Below, in pieces: positions 53,526 through 63,395 of a stretch of 64,000 nucleotides of DNA. Where the stretch lies: NCBI RefSeq assembly GCF_029961765.1, contig NZ_CP124681.1, positions 2,170,001 through 2,234,000 of the forward strand, written 5' to 3'. Below the pieces are notes generated by a model. It made no database searches and had not been told where the DNA came from. It saw only the letters and a program-made list of their open reading frames with translations. Source of the DNA: Nocardioides sp. QY071. GTDB lineage: Bacteria > Actinomycetota > Actinomycetes > Propionibacteriales > Nocardioidaceae. Made by a program: the position numbers and the translations under genes. The number at the start of each line of letters is the position of its first letter. Within the stretch, counting starts at the first letter, position 1.

Positions 53526-54656
53526 CTACTCCACCGCCGGGGCGCGCAGCTCCGCGGCCAGCTCGGCCACGATCTCCAGCTGGTGCCGCACCGTCCGTGC
53601 GGACGGCTGCTGGGCGACGAAGGTCTCCTCGAACGGGTCGACGACCTCGGTGCGGATGCCGGACAGGGTCTCGACGATGGCCAGGCCGCAGAAGGGGACC
53701 TCGGACTCGGCGTACCCGCCCTCGTGGACGGCGACCACGCGGCCCTCGCACACCTCGTCGGCCAGGTCCATGACCATGGCGGTCATCTGGCGGAAGCTGT
53801 CGGCGTAGAGGAGCTGGCGAGCGAGTGGGTCGACCATGTTGGCGTCGAGTCCGCTGGCGATCACGATCAGGTCGGGGGAGAAGGCGCGCAGCGCCGGCAG
53901 CACGATGTCGCGCATCGCGGCGAGGTAGGTCTCGTGACCCGATCCCGGCGGGAGGGGCACGTTGAGGTTGTAGCCCTCGCCGGCTCCGGTGCCGCGCTCC
54001 TCGGTGCCGCCGGAGTCCACCGGGAAGCAGTTCTCCTGGTGGATCGAGACGGTCAGCACGTCGTCGCGCTCGTAGTAGACGGCCTGGGTGCCGTTGCCGT
54101 GGTGCACGTCCCAGTCGAGGACGGCGACCCTGCCCAGGCCGTGCTCGGCCTTGGCCGCCTCGATCGCGATCGCGATGTTGGCGAGCAGGCAGAAGCCCAT
54201 CCCCTCGTCGGGCAGGCAGTGGTGGCCCGGTGGGCGCGAGAGGGCGTAGGCGTTGCGGTAGCGGCCGGTGACGACGTCGGCGACCGCGCGCTTGGCGAGG
54301 CCGGCCGACAGGGCGGCGATCTCGAAGCCGCCGTGCGAGAACAGCGCCTCGGGGCCGATCTCGCCGCCACGGCCGGCGGAGAGCTCGCGGAAGTTGTCGA
54401 CGTACGACGCCGGGTGGACCCGCAGCAGGTCCTCACGGGTGACCGGCTCGGCGCTGTGCACGGCCAGCCGGTCGGTGAGCCCGGAGACGTCCATCAGCGA
54501 CTTGAACCGGCGCTTGGACTCGGGCGACTCGGGGTGGCCGCCGGTGGCGAGCGGCTGGAGCCAGCCCCCCACGGGGAGGAACAGCACGGCCTCGCCGGTG
54601 CTGTGCCACAGGCACCGCTCGTCGTGGTAGAACGCGGTCCGCGGCTGCCCGCTCAT
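53526..54656 (-). CDS. Histone deacetylase-like / acetylpolyamine amidohydrolase family protein
   Basis: 376 aa Zn-dependent deacetylase. SRPPGHHCLPDEGMGFCLLANIAIA gives the tandem catalytic His, and LDWDVHHGNGTQAVYY the Zn-binding Asp/His. IVIASGLDANMVDPLA replaces the usual third Zn Asp region (SAGFDAHxxDP) with Asp retained, and HEGGYAE closes the site. Bacterial relatives deacetylate acetylpolyamines or other acylated amines. The length is somewhat above AphA-type enzymes. It overlaps the flavin monooxygenase gene by 4 bp and is its operon partner. The longer upstream frame is antisense or out-of-frame sequence. Confidence 0.85.
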   Translation of the reverse strand: MSGQPRTAFYHDERCLWHSTGEAVLFLPVGGWLQPLATGGHPESPESKRRFKSLMDVSGLTDRLAVHSAEPVTREDLLRVHPASYVDNFRELSAGRGGEIGPEALFSHGGFEIAALSAGLAKRAVADVVTGRYRNAYALSRPPGHHCLPDEGMGFCLLANIAIAIEAAKAEHGLGRVAVLDWDVHHGNGTQAVYYERDDVLTVSIHQENCFPVDSGGTEERGTGAGEGYNLNVPLPPGSGHETYLAAMRDIVLPALRAFSPDLIVIASGLDANMVDPLARQLLYADSFRQMTAMVMDLADEVCEGRVVAVHEGGYAESEVPFCGLAIVETLSGIRTEVVDPFEETFVAQQPSARTVRHQLEIVAELAAELRAPAVE

Positions 54657-55927
54657 GCGCTCGGTGCCTCGTAGGTCAGGTAGCTGCGCTGGGTCGCGAT
54701 GTGCCCGGCGACATGCTTGGCGTCGTGCCAGACGCCCCAGATGAAGCTCGACCCGCGACGTGAGAGCCAGGGCAGGCCGACGAAGTAGATGCCGGGCTCG
54801 GACGAGACGCCGCGCCGGTGCGACGGCTTGCCGGTCTCGTCGAGGGCGCCGTCGGGCAGCCAGGCGTAGTCGGTGGCGAAGCCGGTCGCCCAGACGATCG
54901 AGGTCACGCCCGCCTCGGCGAGGTCGAGCGCGAGCATGGGGTCGGTGACGCTGGCCGGGTCGGCGCCGAGCACGCGAGCCTCCGGCTCCTCGGGCAGGTC
55001 CATGCCGTTGGCCTCCACCCAGGCGTCGGCCCGGTCGAGCAGCGCCAGCAGGTTGGCGTCGCCGGCGGCGATGTTGGCAGCCAGGTCCTCGCGGAAGGTG
55101 AGCACGCCGTCGGCGTACCGGTCCGTCATGCCGACGAGCTGGATGCCCTGCGCGGCGAGTGCGCGGAAGTCGACGGTGTGGCCGCCACGGGCGCCGCTGA
55201 CGGCGATGGTGACGTGCTCGGCACCGGCGGCTGGGGTCTCGAGGTCCCACAGGCCCAGGACGCCCAGCCACCAGCAGAAGTCGCGGCCGCGGTAGCTGCG
55301 GGGCGGGCGGTCGTGCGGGCCGACCGAGAGGTACACCTGCCGGCCGGAGCGCTGCAGCTCGTCGGCGATCTGGACGCCGGACGAGCCGGCGCCGACCACC
55401 AGGACGTTGCCCTCGGGCAGCTGGGCGGGGTTGCGGTAGTCACTCGAGTGGATCTGCACCGGTACGGGACTGTCGGGGCCCTCGGGGACGATCGGCGGGA
55501 AGACCGGCCGCTGGAACGGGCCGGTCGCGGCGACGACGTACCGGGCCTCGACGACGCCGTCGGACGTCTCGACCCGGAAGCCGGGGCGGCCCTGGTTGCG
55601 GGTCACCGAGGTGACCTCGACGCCGGTGCGGATCGGGGCGGCGATCTTCTCGGCGTACGCCTCGAAGTAGGCCGCGACCTGGTCCTTGGTCGCGAAGCCG
55701 TCGGGGTCGACGTCGTGGAACTCCAGGCCGGGGAAGCGGTCGTGCCAGGCGGGGCCGTTGGCGACCAGCGAGTCCCAGCGCATGGTGCGCCAGCGCTCGG
55801 CGATCCGCTCGCGCTCGAGGACGAGGTGGGGGATGCCGTTGTCGCTGAGGTGCTCACTCATCGCCACGCCGGCCTGACCGGCGCCGACGACGAGGACCTC
55901 GACCTGCTGGGGTTCCTGGTGGGACAT
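54653..55927 (-). CDS. FAD-dependent monooxygenase / NAD(P)-binding flavoprotein (CzcO-like)
   Basis: 424 aa. Two Rossmann motifs are seen: VEVLVVGAGQAGVAMSEHL for FAD and NVLVVGAGSSGVQIADEL for NAD(P)H. Between them is a region of the FMO/YUC/CzcO type (RWDSLVANGPAWHDRFPG); the C-terminus has ATGFATDYAWLPDG and SFIWGVWHDAKHVAGHIA. It probably hydroxylates a small amine or ketone using NADPH and O2. The start is ATG 55927 (MSHQEPQ). It is divergent from the ridA operon, with a perfect 15-bp inverted repeat in the shared promoter. Confidence 0.82.
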   Translation of the reverse strand: MSHQEPQQVEVLVVGAGQAGVAMSEHLSDNGIPHLVLERERIAERWRTMRWDSLVANGPAWHDRFPGLEFHDVDPDGFATKDQVAAYFEAYAEKIAAPIRTGVEVTSVTRNQGRPGFRVETSDGVVEARYVVAATGPFQRPVFPPIVPEGPDSPVPVQIHSSDYRNPAQLPEGNVLVVGAGSSGVQIADELQRSGRQVYLSVGPHDRPPRSYRGRDFCWWLGVLGLWDLETPAAGAEHVTIAVSGARGGHTVDFRALAAQGIQLVGMTDRYADGVLTFREDLAANIAAGDANLLALLDRADAWVEANGMDLPEEPEARVLGADPASVTDPMLALDLAEAGVTSIVWATGFATDYAWLPDGALDETGKPSHRRGVSSEPGIYFVGLPWLSRRGSSFIWGVWHDAKHVAGHIATQRSYLTYEAPSA

Positions 55928-55957
55928 GGGACGATCGTCGGGCGCCGCCGTTGGTCC

Positions 55958-56066
55958 TGTCCAACAGATCTTATTGGTCCACTGCATTCGTTTCCCAGAT
56001 GTCCGGGGAGGCGATCCTGTTGCATCTGTTCCATTGATGAGTGGGGTCGGAAAGATCTGTTGGACA
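55958..56066. promoter_or_regulatory. Widely spaced perfect 15-bp inverted repeat in the divergent promoter
   Basis: TGTCCAACAGATCTT (55958-55972) and AAGATCTGTTGGACA (56052-56066) are exact reverse complements, 94 bp centre to centre, about nine helical turns. They flank the core of the 169-bp region between the monooxygenase and ridA genes. Each half contains AGATCT. This suggests two sites for one regulator, possibly looping DNA and controlling both operons. Confidence 0.6.
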
Positions 56067-56096
56067 CATGGCCCGCGGTCCGGTGGACTGGTGCGC

Positions 56097-56525
56097 ATGA
56101 GCAGCATCGTCGTCGGCGGCCACACCCGCATCCGTCCGTTCAACACCAGCGTCACCTACCCGGAGCAGAACCTCGACAACGACCTGTGCCAGGCCGTCGT
56201 CGCGGGCAACACGGTGTACGTCCGCGGCCAGATCGGCCAGGACCTCGACACCAGCGAGTCCGTCGGGATCGGCGACGTCGAGGCGCAGACCGAGCAGGCG
56301 ATGGCCAACATCAAGATGCTGCTCGAGGAGGCCGGTGCCCGCATGGAGCACCTGGTCAAGCTCACCATCTACATCGTCGACCCGCGCTACCGCGAGAGCG
56401 TCTACCGGACCATCGGCCGCTGGACCAAGGGTGTGCACCCGATCTCGACCGGCATCGTCGTCTCCGCCCTCGCCCGTCCCGAGTGGCTGGTCGAGGTCGA
56501 CGCGATCGCGGTGATCTCCGAGTGA
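56097..56525 (+). CDS. RidA family protein
   Basis: 142 aa, Rid/YjgF-like trimeric protein. RidA members hydrolyse reactive enamine/imine intermediates; others act as pathway-specific deaminases. Seen: GNTVYVRGQIGQDLDT, EQAMANIKMLLEEAGARMEHLVKLTIYI and a C-terminal VEVDAIAVI. The N-terminus is longer than archetypal RidA. The start ATG 56097 lies 30 bp after the 15-bp repeat. It is the first gene of an overlapping series with DUF1028, an M20 amidohydrolase and a lyase, so it likely works on an imine from that pathway. Confidence 0.85.
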   Translation: MSSIVVGGHTRIRPFNTSVTYPEQNLDNDLCQAVVAGNTVYVRGQIGQDLDTSESVGIGDVEAQTEQAMANIKMLLEEAGARMEHLVKLTIYIVDPRYRESVYRTIGRWTKGVHPISTGIVVSALARPEWLVEVDAIAVISE

Positions 56526-57190
56526 CCTTCTCCGTCCTGGCTACCGACGGCACCGGCGCCGTCGGCATCGCCGTCACCTCCTCCAGCCCGGCCGTCGCGG
56601 CGCGCTGCATCCACCTGCGCCCCGGCGTCGGTGGCGCGTCCTCGCAGAACATCACCGACCCGCGGCTGGGCACCGAGCTCCTCGACGCGCTGGAGAGCGG
56701 TCTCGACGCCGAGGCCGCGCTGGCGGAGGTCACCGACGGCCGCGAGCACGTCCAGCACCGCCAGCTCACCGTCCTCGGGCTCGACGGCAAGGGCGCCGCG
56801 TTCTCCGGTGAGGGCTCGCTCGGCGTGCACCACCAGGTCGTCGGCGACAGCGTGGTCGCCGCCGGGAACCTCCTCGCCGACCCCGCGGTCGTCGACGCCG
56901 TCGCCGCCGGCTTCAGCGCCGCCACCGGCGAGCTCGAGGAGCGGCTGCTGTCCGCGCTCGAGGCCGGCCTGGCCGCCGGCGGCGAGGCCGGACCGGTCCG
57001 CTCGGCCGGACTGTCGGTGGTGCGCGACGTCGCCTGGCGGGTCACCGACCTGCGCGTCGACTGGAGCGAGGACCCGATCGGACAGCTCCGCGAGCTGCTC
57101 GGCGTCTGGCTGCCGCAGCGCGACGACTACGTCACCCGCGGGCTCGACCCGACCACGGCGCCGTCGTACGGCGTCCCCGGGGACGAGTGA
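56522..57190 (+). CDS. DUF1028 family protein
   Basis: 222 aa. DUF1028 proteins have an Ntn-hydrolase-like fold. Visible here: FSVLATDGTGAVGIAVTSSSPAVAARC, VGGASSQNITDPRLG and GAAFSGEGSLGVHHQVVGDSVVAAGNLLA. The activity of the family is not established; it often appears with RidA and amidohydrolases in catabolic clusters. The start is GTG 56522, overlapping ridA by 4 bp, and the stop overlaps the M20 gene start. A hydrolase or deamidase role next to the M20 enzyme is only a guess. Confidence 0.82.
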   Translation: MTFSVLATDGTGAVGIAVTSSSPAVAARCIHLRPGVGGASSQNITDPRLGTELLDALESGLDAEAALAEVTDGREHVQHRQLTVLGLDGKGAAFSGEGSLGVHHQVVGDSVVAAGNLLADPAVVDAVAAGFSAATGELEERLLSALEAGLAAGGEAGPVRSAGLSVVRDVAWRVTDLRVDWSEDPIGQLRELLGVWLPQRDDYVTRGLDPTTAPSYGVPGDE

Positions 57191-58313
57191 TGAAGGACCG
57201 GGCCGCCGCCACCGTCGGCGCCGACGCCGAGCGCCTGATCCGGCTCTCCGAGCAGCTGCACGCCCACCCCGAGCTCGGCTGGGAGGAGCACGACTCCTCG
57301 CGCTGGGTCGCCGAGGCCCTCGCCGAGGTCGGCTACGACGTCACGCCGGCCTACCTCGGGCTGGAGACCGCCTTCCACGCCACCATCGGCAGCGGCCCGT
57401 TCCGGCTCGGCCTGTGCGCCGAGTACGACGCCCTGCCGGGCCTGGGACACGCCTGCGGCCACAACCTGATCTCCGCGATCACCGTCGGCACCGCCCGCGC
57501 GCTGGCTCCCCTCGCCGACGTGGCCGGGCTGACCATCGAGGTCTACGGCACGCCGGCCGAGGAGGGCGGCGGCGGCAAGATCGAGCTGCTCGAGCGCGGT
57601 GCCTTCGCCGGCCTCGACCTGGCGATGATGGCCCACCCCGCGCCGGTCGACGTCGCCGAGGCGGAGCCGTTCGCGGTGTCCCACTCGCATGTCGAGTACC
57701 GCGGCAAGGCGGCCCACGCGGCGGCGTACCCCGAGCAGGGCGTCAACGCCGCCGACGCCTTCACCATCGCCCAGGTCGCGATCGGCATGCTGCGCCAGCA
57801 GCTCCCGCCGACGGTGCGCGTGCACGGCGTGATGACCAACGGGGGAGAGGCGCCCAATGCGATCCCGGCGCGCACCGAGGGCCGCTGGTACGTCCGCGCC
57901 GAGTCGATGGCCCAGCTCGCCGAGACCGAGGACCGGGTCTGGAAGTGCTTCCAGGCCGGCGCCCTGGCCACCGGCGCGAGCCTGGAGATCACCCCTGAGA
58001 GCAAGCCGTACGCCGAGTTCCGCACCTTCGCCCCGGCACTGGCGGCGTACCGGCGCAATGCGCAGGAGCTGGGGCGCACCTTCGACGAGACCTCTCCCGC
58101 GCGCCGGATGAACCGTGCCTCCACCGACATGGGCAACGTCTCCCAGGTCGTCAATGCGATCCACCCCTACATCGGCATCAACTCCGGCACCGCCCTCAAC
58201 CACCAGCCGGAGTTCGCCGCGCACTGCGTCGGCGGCGACGCCGAGAGGGCGCTGCTCGACGCGGCCACGGCGCTGGCCTGGACCGCGCTCGACGTGGCCG
58301 GGAGCGCCGAGCG

Positions 58314-58317
<4 letters not shown>
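57190..58317 (+). CDS. M20 family amidohydrolase/peptidase (AbgB-like)
   Basis: 375 aa metallohydrolase. The metal-site motifs are LCAEYDALPGLGHACGHN (His, Asp) and GTPAEEGGGGKIELLE (Glu pair). The dimerisation region is VEYRGKAAHAAAYPEQGVNAAD, and the C-terminal metal His may be in TALNHQPEF. Such enzymes cleave N-acyl amino acids or aminobenzoyl-glutamate-type amides. The start ATG 57190 overlaps the DUF1028 stop (an in-frame GTG is one codon upstream). It overlaps the following lyase gene by 4 bp. The product might feed the aspartase-like enzyme, implying an N-acyl-aspartate-like substrate (inference). Confidence 0.85.
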
Positions 58318-59714
<1,397 letters not shown>

Positions 59715-59740
59715 GCACCGGGACCGGGAGGTACGGCAGG

Positions 59741-60664
59741 ATGGCCGCCATGGCGGAGGTCGGCTTCACGCTCACGCAGCTGCGGTACTTCGCCGCGGCG
59801 GCGGAGCTCGGCTCCATGACCGCGGCCTCCAAGGAGCTGATGGTCTCCCAGTCGGCCGTCTCGACCGCGGTCGCGCAGCTCGAGAAGGAGCTCGGCGTCC
59901 AGCTGTTGCTGCGCCACCACGCCCGCGGGCTCACCCTCACCGCGGCCGGCGAGGCGTTCCAGCGCGAGCTGCGCAGCTACCTCGTGCACACCAGCGAGCT
60001 CGCCGAGGTGGCCCGCTCGGCCGGCCAGGCGCTCACCGGCGACCTGACCGTCGGCTGCTTCACCACGCTGGGCCCGTTCGAGCTGCCGCGCCTGCTCGCC
60101 GCCTGCGAGGCCGACCACCCCGGCATCCGGATCTCGGTCGTCGAGGACGAGCACGCGGCGCTCAAGCAGGCGCTGCGCTCGGGTCGGTGCGAGCTGGCGC
60201 TGATGTACGGCTACGACCTGGACGACGACATCGACCACGTCCGGGTCGGCGGCGCACCGCCGTACGTCCTGCTCCCGCGCGACCACCGCCTCGCACGACG
60301 CAAGAAGGTCGCGCTGAAGGAGCTCGCCGACGAGCCGATGGTGCTGCTCGACCTGCCGCACAGCCGGCAGTACCTCGAGCGCCTGGTCGCCTCGGTCGGC
60401 GTGCGCCCCACCGTGCGGCACCGCACCTCCGGCTTCGAGACCGTGCGCGCCATGGTCGCCAACGGCCAGGGCTGGTCGGTGCTCAACCAGCGCCCCGCCA
60501 GTGACATGACCTACGACGGTGCCGAGGTGGTCACGCTCGAGATCGCCGACCCGGTCGAGCCGCTTGAGGTGGTCGTCGCCTCGATGAAGGGCGTCCGGCT
60601 GACCGCGCGCGCTCAGGCGTTCGTGAGGTCCGCGGTCGGCACCCGGCGCCGGCCCAGGGCGTAG
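59741..60664 (+). CDS. LysR family transcriptional regulator
   Basis: 307 aa. N-terminal HTH (FTLTQLRYFAAAAELGSMTAASKELMVSQSAVSTAVAQLEKELG) and a periplasmic-binding-like effector domain (GDLTVGCFTTLGPFELPRLLAA). It sits 26 bp after the lyase gene on the same strand, unlike most LysR genes that are divergent from their targets; it may control the operon promoter at 55.9-56.1 kb. Start ATG 59741 has GGGAGG about 9 bases upstream; ATG 59750 is an alternative. Its 3' end overlaps the convergent membrane-protein gene by 52 bp. Confidence 0.85.
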   Translation: MAAMAEVGFTLTQLRYFAAAAELGSMTAASKELMVSQSAVSTAVAQLEKELGVQLLLRHHARGLTLTAAGEAFQRELRSYLVHTSELAEVARSAGQALTGDLTVGCFTTLGPFELPRLLAACEADHPGIRISVVEDEHAALKQALRSGRCELALMYGYDLDDDIDHVRVGGAPPYVLLPRDHRLARRKKVALKELADEPMVLLDLPHSRQYLERLVASVGVRPTVRHRTSGFETVRAMVANGQGWSVLNQRPASDMTYDGAEVVTLEIADPVEPLEVVVASMKGVRLTARAQAFVRSAVGTRRRPRA

Positions 60665-61170
60665 AGCGCGAAGCCGGTCGTCAGCAGCAGGCCGAGCAGG
60701 ACCCCGATCCGCTGGCCGAACTGCGCCGGGTGCGCCGCGTCGAGGGCCGCGTAGACGGCGAGGTCGTCGCCGACGTACCAGAGCAGGTACGCCGTCGGCG
60801 GCACCAGCCACGTCAGCGGGTGCCACCAGCGCACCGCGTGGTGGTTGCGACCGACCAGGACGAAGTCGAGCACGACCAGGGACGGTGTCACGACGTGCTC
60901 GAGCAGCGACCAGGCGTGCCACAGGTTGCCGTTCTGCATCGGCACGTAGGCCAGGCCGACCAGCACCATCAGGGTCGTCAGCGCGCCGCGCAGCCAGGGG
61001 GAGCGGGGCTCCCGGACGGCCAGGGCGAGGAAGCACACGGCGACGGCGAGGTTGGAGAGCTGGGACAGCGCGGTCCACCACACGTCGTACTCCCGCGCCG
61101 CGAGGACCACCCCGCACGTCGCGCTGGCGACGACGAGGAGGCGCCAGAGCGCGACAGGGGCCGTGTTCAC
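60613..61170 (-). CDS. Pr6Pr-like integral membrane protein
   Basis: 185 aa, with about six membrane helices. It resembles the Pr6Pr family, whose role is unknown: YDVWWTALSQLSNLAVAVCFLAL in the first part and LEHVVTPSLVVLDFVLVGRNHHAVRWWHPLTWLVPPTAYLLW in the second; the HHAVRWWHPLTW segment is characteristic. It is divergent from the DUF1801 gene and convergent with LysR. The start is ATG 61170. Confidence 0.72.
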   Translation of the reverse strand: MNTAPVALWRLLVVASATCGVVLAAREYDVWWTALSQLSNLAVAVCFLALAVREPRSPWLRGALTTLMVLVGLAYVPMQNGNLWHAWSLLEHVVTPSLVVLDFVLVGRNHHAVRWWHPLTWLVPPTAYLLWYVGDDLAVYAALDAAHPAQFGQRIGVLLGLLLTTGFALYALGRRRVPTADLTNA

Positions 61171-61285
61171 CGGGGAATGGTGTCACGTTCACCTCGTGTT
61201 CACCCAGCGAGCGCGGCCCCATGGACTGCTGCGTGTCGCGCCTCTCGGCCGGGTCGGGCTCCTCGACCCTCGGTAGGGTCCTCGC

Positions 61286-61627
61286 ATGAGCGCTGACTGG
61301 CGGGCCGAGACCGTCGAGAAGATCCGTTCCCTGATCGTGGCGGCCGAGCCCGCGGTGGTGGAGGAGGCCAAGTGGAAGAAGGCCTCCAACCCCGACGGCG
61401 TGCCGACCTTCAGCGCCGACGGCCTGGTCGCGACCGTCGAGACCTACAAGGACAAGGTGAAGGTCACCTTCGCCAAGGGCGCATCGCTCGAGGACCCGAC
61501 CGGCATCTTCAACGCCAGCATGGACGCCGGCACCCGCCGCGCGGTCGACGTGTTCGAGGGTGAGGCCCTCGACGACGACGCGTTCGTCGCGCTGGTCCGC
61601 GAGGCCGTCGCGATCAACCGCGGCTGA
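61286..61627 (+). CDS. DUF1801 family protein
   Basis: 113 aa, a small YdhG-like (DUF1801) protein: AEPAVVEEAKWKKASNPDGVPTFSADGLVATVETYKDKVKVTFAKGASLEDP. The family is widespread in actinobacteria and of unknown function, with a fold related to phage-shock and frataxin-like small domains. ATG 61286 follows a 115-bp divergent gap. The gene ends 11 bp before the DUF429-RelA/SpoT gene and probably shares its transcript. Confidence 0.85.
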   Translation: MSADWRAETVEKIRSLIVAAEPAVVEEAKWKKASNPDGVPTFSADGLVATVETYKDKVKVTFAKGASLEDPTGIFNASMDAGTRRAVDVFEGEALDDDAFVALVREAVAINRG

Positions 61628-61638
61628 GCCCTGCCCGC

Positions 61639-63393
61639 ATGCACTTCGTCGGCATCGACCTCGCCTGGGGCGACCGCAGGCCCACCGGGCTCGCGGTCGT
61701 CGACAGTGAGGGCACCCTCGTCACGGTCTCCGCGGTCCAGGACGACGACGAGATCGTCGCCGCGCTGGCGCCGTACGTCGAGGGGGAATGCCTGGTCGCG
61801 ATCGACGCGCCGATCGTCGTACCCAACGCCACGGGCAACCGCCCCGCCGAGGCGGCGCTCAACAAGGACTTCGCCCGCTTCGACGCAGGCGCGCACCCGT
61901 CCAACACGGGCAAGCCGGAGTTCCGCGAGCAGCCGCGCGCGGCCCGGGTGGCGGCCCGGCTCGGACTCGACGTCAACCCGCGCTCGCGCCGCCCGCGCCG
62001 GGCCATCGAGGTCTACCCGCACCCCGCCACCGTCGCGCTGTTCCGGCTCGGCCGGACCCTGAAGTACAAGGACAAGGCCGGCCGCGACCTCGAGCAGCTG
62101 CGGGCCGAGCTGGTCGTGCTGATCGGCCTGGTCGAGGGGCTGGCTGCCGCCGAGCCGCCCCTGCACGTCGCCGTCCTGCCCGCCTGGCAAGAGCTGCGTG
62201 CCGCTGCCGAGACGGCGACCCGCAAGAGCGAGCTGCGCGTCGTCGAGGACCAGGTAGACGCCGTCGTGTGCGCCTACATCGGCCTGTTCGCCGAGCGCCG
62301 GCCCGAACAGACCACGACGTACGGCGACCTGCAGACCGGCTACATCGTGACCCCGACGCTGCCCGCCGACCTCGAGCCCACCCCGCGCCCGCGCCGTGGC
62401 GCGCCTCCGCTCGACGTCGGCTCCGCCGTGCGCCGCTACGCCGAGGTGCAGCCCGGTCTGCGCGGGGTCACCGACGGCTTCGTGGCGCTGGTGACCTCGA
62501 TCCTCGACGAGGCCGGCATCAACTACCTGACCGTCACCGGCCGCACGAAGTCGGTCTCCTCGTTCGCCGCCAAGGCCGCGCGCACCGTCGACGGGCGCCC
62601 CCTCTACGCCGACCCGCTGCACGAGATCACCGACCAGGTCGGCGTCCGCGTGATCACCTACGTCCACAGCGACGTGCAGGCCGTCGTCGACCTCCTCGAC
62701 GACCAGGTCGTCGTCCACGACGACCGCGACCTCGGCCAGGAGACCGCCAGCGAGGGCCGTTTCGGCTACTCCAGCCGCCACCTGCTGGTCGGCCTCGAGC
62801 CCGGCTCCGAGGGCCCGCTGCAGGGCCACCAGGCCGCGATCCAGATCCGCACCGTCCTCCAGCACGCCTGGGCCGAGTTCGAGCACGACATCCGCTACAA
62901 GGGCAGCGTCCCGCCCGAGCACGTCCTCGAGCTGGACCGCCGCTTCACCCTCGCCGCCGGGCTCCTCGAGCTCGCCGACCGCGAGTTCTCCACCATCCGC
63001 GACCTGCTGCAGGGCCCGGTCGGCTCCGCCGCCGGCGAGGACGAGCCGTACGACGAGGACGACCCGCGGATCAGCCCGCGCGAGCTGGCCGCCTTCCTCG
63101 CCGGCCAGTACGCCGACGCCGGCTGGTCGCGCACCGACCACTACGCCTGGATCTCCGCGCTCCTGCTCGAGCTCGGCATCACCTCGCTCGCCGCGCTCGG
63201 CGAGACCCTGCGCTCGGTCGACGAGGACGCGCTGCGCGAGCGGATGGGCTACCGCTACCCACCGGGCGCCGTACGCCGCCTAGACGACGCGCTGCTCTGG
63301 GTCCACGGCGAGCGGTACGCCGACCTGCGCGGCAACGCGCACCGGGCGCCCGCCCTGCGGGCCCGGTGGGCGAAGATGCGCGGCGAGGACTGA
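61639..63393 (+). CDS. DUF429-RelA/SpoT domain fusion protein
   Basis: 584 aa. Residues about 1-230 are DUF429, an RNase H-like/nuclease-type fold (HFVGIDLAWGDRRPTGLAVVD, VAIDAPIVVPN, EVYPHPATV). Residues about 250-440 are a RelA/SpoT (p)ppGpp-synthetase domain: VTGRTKSVSSFAAKAART, HEITDQVGVRVITY with Asp332, GRFGYSSRHLLV and AAIQIRTVLQHAWAEFEHDIRYK. The Glu of the ExQxRT motif, a metal-binding catalytic residue in Rel enzymes, is Ala400 here (gcg codon). The last about 140 residues are helical. It may have lost nucleotide synthesis or use altered chemistry. No hydrolase domain is seen. It could be an alarmone sensor, a toxin or a defence protein. Confidence 0.82.
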   Translation: MHFVGIDLAWGDRRPTGLAVVDSEGTLVTVSAVQDDDEIVAALAPYVEGECLVAIDAPIVVPNATGNRPAEAALNKDFARFDAGAHPSNTGKPEFREQPRAARVAARLGLDVNPRSRRPRRAIEVYPHPATVALFRLGRTLKYKDKAGRDLEQLRAELVVLIGLVEGLAAAEPPLHVAVLPAWQELRAAAETATRKSELRVVEDQVDAVVCAYIGLFAERRPEQTTTYGDLQTGYIVTPTLPADLEPTPRPRRGAPPLDVGSAVRRYAEVQPGLRGVTDGFVALVTSILDEAGINYLTVTGRTKSVSSFAAKAARTVDGRPLYADPLHEITDQVGVRVITYVHSDVQAVVDLLDDQVVVHDDRDLGQETASEGRFGYSSRHLLVGLEPGSEGPLQGHQAAIQIRTVLQHAWAEFEHDIRYKGSVPPEHVLELDRRFTLAAGLLELADREFSTIRDLLQGPVGSAAGEDEPYDEDDPRISPRELAAFLAGQYADAGWSRTDHYAWISALLLELGITSLAALGETLRSVDEDALRERMGYRYPPGAVRRLDDALLWVHGERYADLRGNAHRAPALRARWAKMRGED

Positions 63394-63395
63394 GC

